Assembly (NCBI GenBank): GCA_964020155.1
Contig: OZ026546.1
Coordinates: 2,388,900 to 2,452,899, forward strand
Origin: Chondrilla cf. caribensis
Taxonomy: Eukaryota; Porifera; Demospongiae; Chondrillida; Chondrillidae
Direction: 5' to 3'
Length of the DNA stretch: 64,000 nucleotides
The stretch's first letter is position 1. Each line of letters begins with the position of its first letter. The notes beneath the pieces are model-generated. The model did no database searches. It was given only the letters and a program-made list of their open reading frames with translations, and was not told the origin of the DNA. The position numbers were made by a program, and so were the translations under genes. Below are positions 44,960 through 54,784 of this stretch, one piece after another.

Positions 44960-45703
44960 CTGGGGGAATTGAAAAAAGATTACTTCACATGTGCATTTAC
45001 GTATTAACTGCATGTATGAAGAAACCAATGGGTTGAAATATTAATGCTAAATTATGTATGCATAGATTATTGATAATTCTGCACTAATACCACTGTCATC
45101 ACTAACTTAGTACAACAACCAAAGTGTCCACCTGAGTGCTGTTTTCCAATTCATTTTCAACTTGATTTGAAAGGGAGAATATTTGTACACAGACTAACAT
45201 TAGCCCACTCAATTCCAAACCCATTTCAATTTGGTTCCTCCCATTAGTACTTGTCTGCTCATTCAATGTCACCTGTATGAATGGATGCACAATAAATGGA
45301 ATAGACTGTAAACTATATTAGCAGGTGTGCAATATGTGCAGAAATCTCACTGTAGATGCAAAATAGATATAGTAATCATAAAATAATCTATTCTGACATA
45401 TTTTAAATTTCAGCAAAAATGAACACAACATGGCTGGCCATCTAGATATCCCCCAACGATGGATCAACAGAAACCACTCTTTAATGACCAAAATAAAAAA
45501 AATCATTATTAAAAAGGGCAGAAATTGTTGTTCAAATCACTTAAAGATACGGATGTGGTGTATGATTGGTTGGATACCTGTTGTCAGGAGGAATCAATAA
45601 AGGATCCTATACCAACAACAAGCAATAAGTGTTCATTTCCATTCAGTTTAATGCTACAATAATAGCAATTACATATTGTATATTAAGAAAATATACTAAT
45701 TAC

Positions 45704-46095
45704 AATAGACTGTTAGTGTAGCTGGTGGATCACGTTGATCTATTCTTTCAGCAGAGTTGATTCTCACTGTGCACAGCACGATACTACCATCCAGGACTAT
45801 CCAGGTAACTGAGGTGAAAGTGAGAGGAGCACCGCCATTACTCAGAAAAGCTCCTTCACTACCATCGAAAGAGCGATTGATACCAATGAGTTGAGAATGT
45901 ACATGCCAGTTGACATATATTGGATGGATGAGAGCCGTTATTTACTACACAATCAAACATGACCGTTTTTACTTGAAGTAACAATCTGGCTTTGGTTAAA
46001 GTAAAGTTGGTGACAACAGCTAAAATGAGAATGACAGTTACACAACAATGGATTACACAGTCATACATGAGCTCTTGTTTAAATAGTGTGAACAT
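45704..46095 (-). pseudogene. Signal peptide plus Ig-like exon of gene G, frameshifted
   Basis: Minus-strand frame starting at 46095 (or 46068) with a hydrophobic CVTVILILAVV core, continuing without intron into RLLLQVKTVMFDCVVNNGS. The Ig-like homology then resumes one frame over: YVNWHVHSQLIGINRSF, LTFTSVTWIVL, VLCTVRINSAER and PPATLTVYC up to a phase-1 GTAATT donor. A 1-nt indel near 45925-45935 separates the halves. It may be a real inactivating mutation or an assembly error, since the downstream TM and tail exons look intact. Layout matches the gene at 52.0 kb, where signal peptide and Ig domain also share one exon. Confidence 0.65.
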
Positions 46096-46436
46096 GGTAT
46101 GATACGCTTACCATGGGATTCTTATAAAGAGAAAATCATTATGCTCCAGATCATCCTCTAAATTTTGGGTTTGGTTTCAGCTTTCAGGTTTGCTCTATGA
46201 GAGTTAAATGGGAGTTTGATACAGGAGGAGAGAATACATTATCATCAAATAAAAGAACAAATGTGACACAAAAGAAGGCCTAGGTGTCAGGGATCACGTG
46301 CGGATAGAACAAACAGTCACCAGGTGTTTACTGCCTGGCAAGGTATGGTTCTAATTCACGCATGTCTAGGCCATGGTTCGACAAAACCAAAATAAAGGAA
46401 AAGAAAGACTGCATAAGTGGCATAGAATGTTTGTTT

Positions 46437-46546
46437 GGATCACCTAGCACAGAAGATCCACACCATTTAACGGCTAGCGATGACGTCATATGACACTTCA
46501 CATCATGTGACTTGTGATTACGTCATCATTTTATCATGTGACCTAC
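46437..46546. repeat. Merlin left terminal inverted repeat
   Basis: Begins GGATCACCTAGCACAG, contains GATGACGTCATATGAC (two overlapping CRE-like palindromes) and ends near ATCATGTGACCTAC. Confidence 0.85.
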
Positions 46547-46789
46547 CTCCCTGCCTATTGAATCTATTTATAGTAACATATTCTGATGAGTATCACGGAG
46601 TCGCTCGTATCTTTTTTTACCATTTATCGTCTTCCATGCTAATTGTAATCACAATCGGATCCATTTTACGGCACTGAATCAAGGAGAAGGAAGATTGTAA
46701 TCAGAATCATCATTGACTGATAATCAAAATCATCTTGACTGGTAGCGGAAATCATCATCTTTAAATAGCTACGTAGCTTCGGCTTTTCA

Positions 46790-47871
46790 TCAATGTGGAG
46801 GAGGATATCTTGCCGCTATGTCTCTGCAAATGTTGTCAAAAGCTTCCTCGGGATCTCTCCCATGCCTCTCTCGCCACATAAACTCATCAAGATATTCGGG
46901 GATTTTGTCCCCAAGAACACCTTTCATCGTTTTTATTTTGTGCTTCACCCGGTTCCAGTACGACTCAATGTTCTGAGTGTGAACACCCGTTTGTGGATCT
47001 ACAAAGTGTAGCGAGTGATTCACGGTTGAGTGAGAAGCGACGTTTGGTAACGATTGAACCTTAAAGTTTGGAGAGAAGAATGGAAAAGAAACTTTTAAAG
47101 GTATTCACCAATAGTATAACTATAACTTTATTAATGGCATACCTGGCTATAGGCCCTCCATTGGTCAGAGTATATATCAGTGCCCGCTACTACATGTTGC
47201 TGTATAATGGGGAGCAGTGTAGCAGCTGTTCGATTTGGAACCAACTCCATGTAGCCAATTGAAGGTGCCTGAGATGTGTCCACCATCCCAAAGACCCATG
47301 CATCTACTGGAGCTTGTCTCCCTCTTCCATTCTTCAAAGGATTTTTGTAGTTAAAGGATATATTAATCTCCATGCAACAATTCAGAAACATGTTGTTTAC
47401 CTTTGGTTGGTGTCTGAAAAGAGACTCATCAATGTGCACCACTTTGTTTGGCCCTCCAAGTACGATCTGCGATTGTAATAGCTTCCACGAGCACACATCT
47501 CGTAGCCACTGGTAAAATGCGATAGCTGAACTCTGAGCTATCTTTGCCTGAGTTGCAGCCTTGGTCACTGGGAAATCAATCGACCAGAACCAGATCATCA
47601 TAAGCCAAATCTTCAGACTAACTTTGGACTTATGGAAAAAGCTCTCTTGGCCATTCACAGATCCTCCACGAACTGAGGCAAATGTGCGACAGGTGGGACA
47701 TCTCCACTTAAAACCATCTACAACGTCGCTCTTCCTCGTCAAGACCATCATTGTGCCAGGTGGACAGCGATGACACTGTCTCGTCTGCGAGATGAGGCCT
47801 TTCTGCTGAAACCACTGGATCAGGTTTATCTGGTCCCCAAACATCACCTCACCAACTTCTACCAGGGCCAT
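46790..47871 (-). CDS. Merlin transposase (IS1595/ISXO2-like DDE), two introns
   Basis: Three exons: 47871-47401, 47331-47143, 47059-46790, spliced to 309 residues. An N-terminal zinc ribbon has C33-x2-C36 and C58-x2-C61. The catalytic triad is D148 (VVHIDES), the Asp in YSDQWRAY, and Glu in HTQNIESYWNRVK, all in family context (WVFGMVD, LVPNRTAATLLPIIQ). Intron 1 (69 nt, GTAAAC...GAAG) is a multiple of three without a stop, so if retained it inserts 23 residues between HQPK and NGRGR; family homologues run directly across. Intron 2 (83 nt, CAG|GTATGC...TTTAAG|GTTCAA) is required to restore the last third. The reading frame is otherwise complete, ending YLDEFMWRERHG and a short tail. It acts on the element's own inverted repeats. 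Confidence 0.85.
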
Positions 47872-48272
47872 CTTGTTATTTCACTGTTGTACAAGTAATG
47901 TTTCATGTACAGTATTTCAAATTTACTTTCTGTATTATTTATTCTCAAATTATAATCCCACTTACCTATAGTCAATTTTGTAAACACCAATTCTTATACA
48001 CCAGCTTATCTGCTTCCCTGTAATATCAACATTTATCATTATTATCTATATCATTATAATTATCATATTGAGAAATTTTATAAATGTGAAGAAATGTTTA
48101 CCTAAAATCCTGACTGTGCTGGAGATCAAATGCAGCCTTAAAACTCCCGCCAAATATTGCGCAATGCTATTAATCAGCATTAAGTATTATTAATTGCTTC
48201 TTATATAAGCATACAATAATAAAAACACATGTTAGTATTTGTATATACGTATGTATAAAACTATCCTAATAG

Positions 48273-48382
48273 TAGTAGGTCACATGATAAAATGATGACG
48301 CAATCACAAGTCACATGATGAGACGTCATATGACGTCATCGCTAGCCGTTAAATGGCGTGGATCTTCTGTGCTAGGTGATCC
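48273..48382. repeat. Merlin right terminal inverted repeat
   Basis: Reverse complement of 46437-46546 with few mismatches (for example CACGCC for CACACC). Confidence 0.85.
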
Positions 48383-48738
48383 GTCATGAACAATAGTGGC
48401 GTTGTTTCTCCTAGTTTTAAATCACCTTTTCATCACTAGCCACGTGTTGGCAGCCATCTTCCTCAGTCGTCAAGTTTAAGTTTCGCGAATCCAAATGAGA
48501 AACGATTGGACACTCGTACAGTGACAGTGAATGTAAGAATAATAACAATATGGCTGACGCGTCTTATACCAGTGACTGTGTCCTGGCGGAGATACGGTTG
48601 TGTTATCTATGGTGACACAAACGAATTGAAGTGTTCAAGTTTTGAAATATTTTCAGACAATTTTAAAATCGTCTTTCATTGAGGAGTTCCAGGATATTCA
48701 AGGTGAGTCTTGACTCTTAGACCCTTTAGTGTGATGTA
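48383..48738. other. Flank of the Merlin element
   Basis: No gene. About 48430-48540 weakly resembles 7240-7360 (CACRTGYTGGCAG, GAAACGATTGG), which would be another dispersed repeat. Confidence 0.4.
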
Positions 48739-49634
48739 AGGTAAACGGGGGTAATTCCGTAATACATTGACTTTAACGCTGTATAAACCAACGATGTTAG
48801 AAGATACAGGTGTTAATCTTAAACGGGAAGTGCACCTACATGTGTAGAATCAGCGTGCCTGATTTGAGCCAGTTACTCTTCGTCGTTGATGAACACGGTT
48901 TTGAAGTACGCTGCCGATTCGAATTGGGGGAATTCCGTAATTTCCGGAACTGTCGGAGCGCGTCATTGTAGAGCACTGTACACTTGGGAGAAGTAAAAAA
49001 CGAGTTACAATTAAGGTTCCAAGCAGCTTAAAAGTACTAATGATCTACTTCTATGTGCATGTTGGACATTTTCACGTATTCTCTCTGTTTGGCATTCCTG
49101 CAAGGCCAGCACACCATTCCGGCATTCTCGAGCACTATTGTATCATCATCATTATATCTTATTTGACATCCCTGACACACTTCTTCATTTGGAGATAATA
49201 GTAGCCAAACCACTGTGTGGTTATCGCCGCCCACGCAATTGAGCGCGTAGAAGTGGATGGTATTTGGTACGAAAATGTCGTCAGTAAATGAAGTTGTGGA
49301 CTCACAGTAAAGCTGACGTATGATGTATAGCAAGCCTGATACTTTAGCTATACAACGGTAGTACTCATGATCACTGTTGATATATTGTGCCTGAATTCTA
49401 CCACATTGTCAATCATCTCATTTAGACTGTGGGCATAATAGCGTGACTATTTCGGCGTTGTCTTGTACGTAGAGAAGACCGGTACAATCGGTAACCGCTG
49501 GGCTAACAGTGCACTAGTCAAAGTTGACTAACATCTGTATTGCAGGACATCGCTCCGTACCTTCGCTCCAGTAAAGTGAGTTGAAATCGAAATTTACGGA
49601 ATTACCCCACTTACGGAATTACCCCCGTTTACCT
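48739..49634. mobile_element. TIR element with AGGTAAACGGGGG ends and TA duplication
   Basis: Terminal inverted repeats AGGTAAACGGGGGTAATTCC flanked by TA. A second inner pair of AATTCCGTAA motifs is present. It carries a 98-codon minus-strand frame absent from the shorter relative at 38403-38821. Confidence 0.75.
49037..49333 (-). other. 98-codon frame with C-x2-C pairs inside the TIR element
   Basis: Reads FTDDIFVPNTIHFYALNCV, then CQGCQIRY ... MVCWPCRNAKQREY: two CxxC pairs about 20 residues apart, as in a zinc ribbon. No family recognised. It may be a remnant of the element's own protein or a captured gene fragment; related element copy at 38.4 kb lacks it entirely. Confidence 0.35.
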
Positions 49635-51940
49635 TACGTAGCTAGTATGTTCAGTCAAATTGCCGAATTCCGGACGTGTTCATTAACAGTAGATTTTTCA
49701 ACTTGAGTTAGAGCAGATGATTGTGGGCATCTACTGCAGGGTATCTGGTACATTATTCCTGCCCTATTTCTCTGGGGACGGGATCCTTGGGTAAACTGGG
49801 GTGTTGTCTTGTCTGGGTTGGGGAGTGGGTTCGGGTGGATCTTTGATTAAGTACCTGGGGCATCCGTTGATCTTCAGGGCCTGGGATTTTTCTTCCTTCT
49901 TCAGTAAATGTAGTGGATGTGGAGGGTAGGTACTGAGCTCGGTGATTTAAGGTTCGTACTACGGTTTTGGTCAATGGGATAGTTGGATTGGAAATCAAAA
50001 TATTCATCTGTATGAGTGGCCATGGCCTTTTTGTACACTGTGGTGTCTAAAGTCTTGTTGAGTCTACAGGAGATGAGTACATCTAGGACTTCATCAGAGT
50101 GGTACTAAATATTAAATGTGTAATATACGTATGTACCCTTAGCTAGGCTACCTACATATCAGTAATTCGGTATGATAAACTCAGTAATGTTTGTATATTT
50201 ACATGATGTAATACAGTATGACATGGTATAGGGTTGAACCTAACCACTTTTTCGTGACCATGACTTCAATGAATGACAAAATTGCAAAATTGTATTTCAT
50301 TCTTCATTCCATCCCATCAACTATCCAAGATATATCTTTCACTACTGTACAAAGTTGACCCCTTTGTTTTTGTTGTTTGTCCTCATGCTGAACTTACGTT
50401 GGTAGTGGTGTGTACTTGGGGCCTTTATTGGAGTGCACTCATTGCCTCAAGTTGACTCCTTTGTTAGAGTCCACTCTTTGTGTCAAGTTAATGCCCAACC
50501 GATTCCTGTGAGAGTCCTACCCATGCATCTGTGTACGTAAAATTGTTTTGTTTTTTTCTTTACTATAGAAAGTGATCACAAGGTGTATTTTGCCAAAAGA
50601 TATCTCATATTCTTTAATCAGGTAATTTATTCGAGTAGGTATCGTAGTAAAACTATTAATATTATGTATGTATTATAGAATAAGTATTTTAGTATGTAAA
50701 TTACTATTGAAATTTAAAATTATTGATTTGTATACACGTGGCGAGCCATATTGAAGGAACGGGCTCTAAACTCCAAGGTACCGGTATGTATTTAGTACAA
50801 TCAGATTTTCAGCTACTTAATCTGTATTCAAATACTGAATATCATTCTGCATCAGAGCCTTGAAATGATAATCATTTGGTTGGTGTTGTTTCTCGTCTTG
50901 TCATCAATTTGCTCTTGTGTAGGTGAACAACTCAGTCGTTCGATTGCACAAGTCCTGGTGCAAACTTGGTACAGGCATTACTAACAGGCACTTACATACT
51001 GTCAGAGTCAACTTGGTACAGAACAGCCTGGTCTCAGGTCTTTCACATGTGAGTGGTCAAGGCTGTATGAGCACATAGTGAAGATTTGGTTGAGCTAAAT
51101 CTATTAGGAATAAAGGATCAATTTCATTTCCTTACTGTCCAAACTTTGATACTTCCTATCAAGTAGATGAACTGGTTGTGCATGCAATCCTTTTACTCCA
51201 AACTTAACTCTCCACATGCATACAGTGTATATTTTGTAATATTTTCCAACTATACATAGTTATACATATTATAACATATACATATGTTATACATATTACA
51301 CCAGAATTATGAAGAGCTAAGTCTACAGCCTACCAATGGTTTATCTCCTTTTTCTACTGTTTCTACAGCTGTATTCTTCAGTACAAGGTATACATACTCA
51401 TCTATGTCATATGTGAATTTTAATATTATAATAATTGTATAGATATTGTGTTTTAGTACATGTTCCATTGAATAGTAAATACAGACAAAATGAAGCATGA
51501 GATGATCACCTCAAATGAATATTTTACATGAAATACGTACTATGAAGAGTGTGATGACCTCTGTCCAATCTCTTATTGGATTATACTGTGGGTGTAGATG
51601 AATATTCTTCAGAAAGTTAAACATTTTAAACAGCAATGCTCAATGGTACCAACTATGACATTGGATTATACTGTGGGTGTAGATGAATATTCTTGAGAAA
51701 GTTAAACTGAAACTGGACAGTATTTAATGTTTCTTTATTTACGTTTGCATTTAATTTGTTACTAATAATACTTATACACCAGAATAATGATGGTATTAGG
51801 ATTTGTTACCCTCTAAACAGTCTCATCAATCTGACTCAATGTCCCAATTCTCATCAGTATAGGAATCATGCAAACTACAAATCAAATCATTTCAATTTAT
51901 AGTTTATTGAAATGCACTGTTGCAAACGTTAATCCGTCAA
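49635..51940. other. Spacer; short tandem repeats near 51.6 kb
   Basis: A Pro/Arg/Thr-rich 84-codon minus-strand frame at 49753-50007 shows no domain. A phrase ATTGGATTATACTGTGGGTG is repeated at 51577 and 51661 (82-base period). GTTATACATATTATAACATATA forms an AT palindrome near 51260. No supported gene. Confidence 0.45.
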
Positions 51941-52150
51941 CATTTGCTTAGTTCTGAAGGTGTTTCATTTTCACTTTGGTTGATATGGAAATTTAATTAT
52001 TATGATATTGATATTATTTTCAGTAGCAATGTGAATCCCTCCACATTTGCTATTTCTTAAGGTGTTTCATTTTCACTTCAGATCCCATTTAGCGATGTAC
52101 AGTGATATGTACATTTATGTTATGATATTGATATTATTTTCTGTTTCACA
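51925..52150 (+). repeat. Tandem duplication over the signal-peptide start of gene I
   Basis: AAGGTGTTTCATTTTCACTT and TTATGATATTGATATTATTTTC each occur twice, about 115-120 bases apart. The upstream copy would encode MILILFSVAM then stop, a truncated duplicate of the functional MILILFSVSQLLG. Confidence 0.75.
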
Positions 52151-54784
52151 ATTGTTAGGTCAAACAGCATTGCTAAGTGGTACTAACTATGCCAGTGGCA
52201 GTGGATTCTGTTTTGGTGACCAACAACTGAAAGAAGGAACTCCATTCATATCATGTACACATTCAGGATTCACTGGGACAGTTGCTTCTCTTACCATAGC
52301 ATGGACCTTTGATGGTACTTTAACATTCCCTAATGAGGCTTCTGTGGATAGCATGTTTTCTGGATGTATTGATGCTGTGAACATGCAACCAGTGGAAGGA
52401 CGACTGAACATTCTCAATGTTACTAATTTGGGAGTGTCCTCTGTTGCCTGTAGGATAACTGCATTTGATGATGGTGGTATCCTCTTAGGACAAACACCAC
52501 TGTCAGCAACAGCTAATATCTCTGTTGTCAATAGTAAGTGAAATGATGTTGCGTAAAACATGTTGATATGGAATATCGAGGTGCCTGATTATAATCATTG
52601 TAGTTATCATTATTCCTTATTTCTAATTTATTTGAGGTTTGTTTATGATTATTAGCTGCACATTACTTTGCCTATGTAACATTGACACCGACTTTCCATT
52701 CAGTCAAGGTTATCTTATAGATATCAACATGCAATGCATTTATTTAGTAAATGAATTAGTATCCATGTGCCTTAAATTACAATTTTTAATTCACAGGTTG
52801 TGAATTCTTAACTCTTCAATTCTAATGACACTACATCTATTACGGAACAGAGTCATGACACCTATATATTTTCTGATTTGTTTCATTTTGTTAATTTTAT
52901 CTGAGTCCTCTAAATTGAAAGGTATTAGCTTAGAAGTGATCTTCAACTAAGAAAAGGAAACAAAAAGACTCTTAGTAACTATGTATGTATTTACAAATCT
53001 GTTCAAGTGGACAGTTGACAGCCCTTTCCAGTACTATTTATAATTGTAATGCGATGTCATAATATCGGTTAATCACTGTGATATTGATTATTGAAAACCA
53101 TGAGGTTGTGCCCAAAATGCGGACCGTCCATGCGGACGCGGACCTGTACTTTAGTATATAGCAACACCAATTAGTGCCCATATCTGACTAAAATGCAGAC
53201 CAGTAGATACGAAGATATCTTTAGTATTTAAAGTGCGGACGACAGACGATTTCTCTCGACAGGATTTATGACATTGTTTAGCAATTACCCGCGTAACAGA
53301 ATAGTTTCCCAATGTATTGTTGTCGATGTAATAAATTTGCCAAGTGCCGTAACTGTATGCATTTGCGTTAGATCAGTAAAGAGATATATCAACTGTCAAC
53401 CTGGATGCCTCGGAAAATACTGTATTCAACTTGACTCAAACCAGCCTGATATAGCCTATAACGACAATGACACCAGCGACACGGTGAACGAACAGCCTGT
53501 CATCTGTTTCAAACTCCTGGTAAGCAGGGGAAAAATTTGTTCATGAAAAAGCACGGTTATTTCTGTTGTATGCAAATTCATCTGCAATGGAGAGCTTGGC
53601 TGAAAGCAGTGATGATTTTGGTACACTCTGTCCACCGTTTGCATAATCAGTCCACAGTCCGCGTGGACGGTCTGCAAATTAGGAACAACCAAACCATGAA
53701 CCTTATCTAGTGGGGTTAAGATCTGTGATTATAACTATTACTTGCATCACATTGGAATTCATTAACGATATGCACACACACTTACACACATGCATACGCA
53801 CACATGCTGCACAAATCCATATACAACGAACACACACACACATGGTATCTTTCCTATACTGCAGTTGTTCCAGCACCAAGAGTAACCAGTGGTGGTGTGT
53901 CACATACAACTGCTGACATTGTACTGATGAGACCAAATGGACTATGTGAAGGGCTCAGTGATAATCCAATAACCTACATGATTGAAGTGTTCAGTGATAC
54001 TGTCCTGATCACAACAAGGAATGTGACTTCCACGGGAGCTGCCACTAACTTTACCATATCTGATCTCACAAGTATGACAATGTACACTGTGAATGTCAGA
54101 GCTGTGTTGAGTGTGGTCAGTCAGAGCTCAATGGCAATGTTTGGTTTCACAACATTAGGTGGTAGGTTGCCTGCAGTGTATGCACTGTACCTTAGTATCA
54201 GCTCACTTGTTGTATATTGACAAATTCTCTCTCAATTTGCTAGATGTTAACGAATGTGAGACTGACCCGCCTCCATGTGGTCAGATATGTAGAAATACAG
54301 TTGGCAGTTTCATGTGTAGTTGTGTTTCAGGATATTCCATAGCAGAGGATGGTGTGACCTGCAATAGAGAGCAAGGTACACTACTACTGTGATAATGTAC
54401 GTACGTTGGTATTACAGTATAGTAAAGTAAAATGATAAGTGATGTGATAATCTAATGTGTGGTTTGTTATTATGCTATACTGTTAATCAGAAATCTTAAC
54501 ACTATTAAGTTTCTCTCCTTATCTTATCAGAATTATCAGGATCCTCGTACAGTGTTCCTGTTGGGATATCAGTTGCTGTCACCTTCATAGTAATATCACT
54601 AGTGTCCTCGTCAGTGACTGCTATTGTCATGTACTTTGTATGTATCAGGAAGAATAGGAGTGGAGTAGTCAAGGACACAGGAACTAGTGGAGATATCTAT
54701 GAAGATCCCGATAGAAGTGATGATATTAAAATGGATCCCTCACCAGCTTATCAGACTGTGCCTTCAGTAATTAATGTTCATTAG
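52047..54784 (+). CDS. Complete receptor gene I: signal peptide-Ig-FN3-EGF-TM-tyrosine tail
   Basis: Four exons, all internal junctions in phase 1. Exon 1 (from ATG 52047, 52095, 52107 or 52122 to 52533): signal peptide MILILFSVSQLLG, then an Ig-like domain with FCFGDQQLKEGTPFISC, LTIAWTFDGTL and SSVACRITAFDDGG. Exon 2 (53865-54158): FN3-like, starting VPAPRVTSGGVSH, with YMIEVFSDT and TISDLTSMTMYTVNVRA. Exon 3 (54244-54375): calcium-binding-type EGF, DVNECETDPPPCGQICRNT, GSFMCSC, GYSIAEDGVTC. Exon 4 (54531-54784): stalk, TM helix (VAVTFIVISLVSSSVTAIVM), RKNRSG stop-transfer, then GDIYEDPD and KMDPSPAYQTVP, ending INVH. AATAAA at 54821 fits a poly(A) signal. A MULE-like element sits in intron 1. 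I prefer the ATG at 52107 or 52122 because the upstream ones lengthen the signal peptide. Function (adhesion, recognition) is inferred from domains. Confidence 0.85.
53104..53690. mobile_element. MULE-like element with 9-bp target duplication in intron 1 of gene I
   Basis: 587 bp, imperfect inverted repeats of about 40 bp starting GGTTGTGCCCAAAATGCGG at the left and GGTTGTTCCTAATTTGCAG reversed at the right, both containing GGACCGTCCAYGCGGAC-like cores. Perfect 9-bp direct duplication AAACCATGA at 53095-53103 and 53691-53699. Long inverted repeats plus 9-bp duplication fit Mutator-like elements. The interior has a 92-codon plus-strand frame (53268-53546) with Cys-rich NCQPGCLGKYC and no transposase features; its right end has a donor-like CTG|GTAAGC. 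Confidence 0.8.

Larger units (their letters stand above)
46437..48382 (-). mobile_element. Merlin-superfamily DNA transposon, apparently intact
   Basis: 1,946 bp with long terminal inverted repeats of about 110 bp (GGATCACCTAGCACAGAAG at both ends) that differ at only a handful of positions. It encodes one transposase gene on the minus strand (46790-47871). An 8-bp target duplication was not recognisable (GTTTGTTT versus GTCATGAA), so the exact ends may lie a few bases away or flanks have changed. High TIR identity plus an uninterrupted transposase indicate a young copy. Confidence 0.85.

Noticed and set aside
46429..48390. 8-bp target duplication for the Merlin element
   Set aside because: Flanking octamers GTTTGTTT and GTCATGAA do not match; no duplication is claimed.
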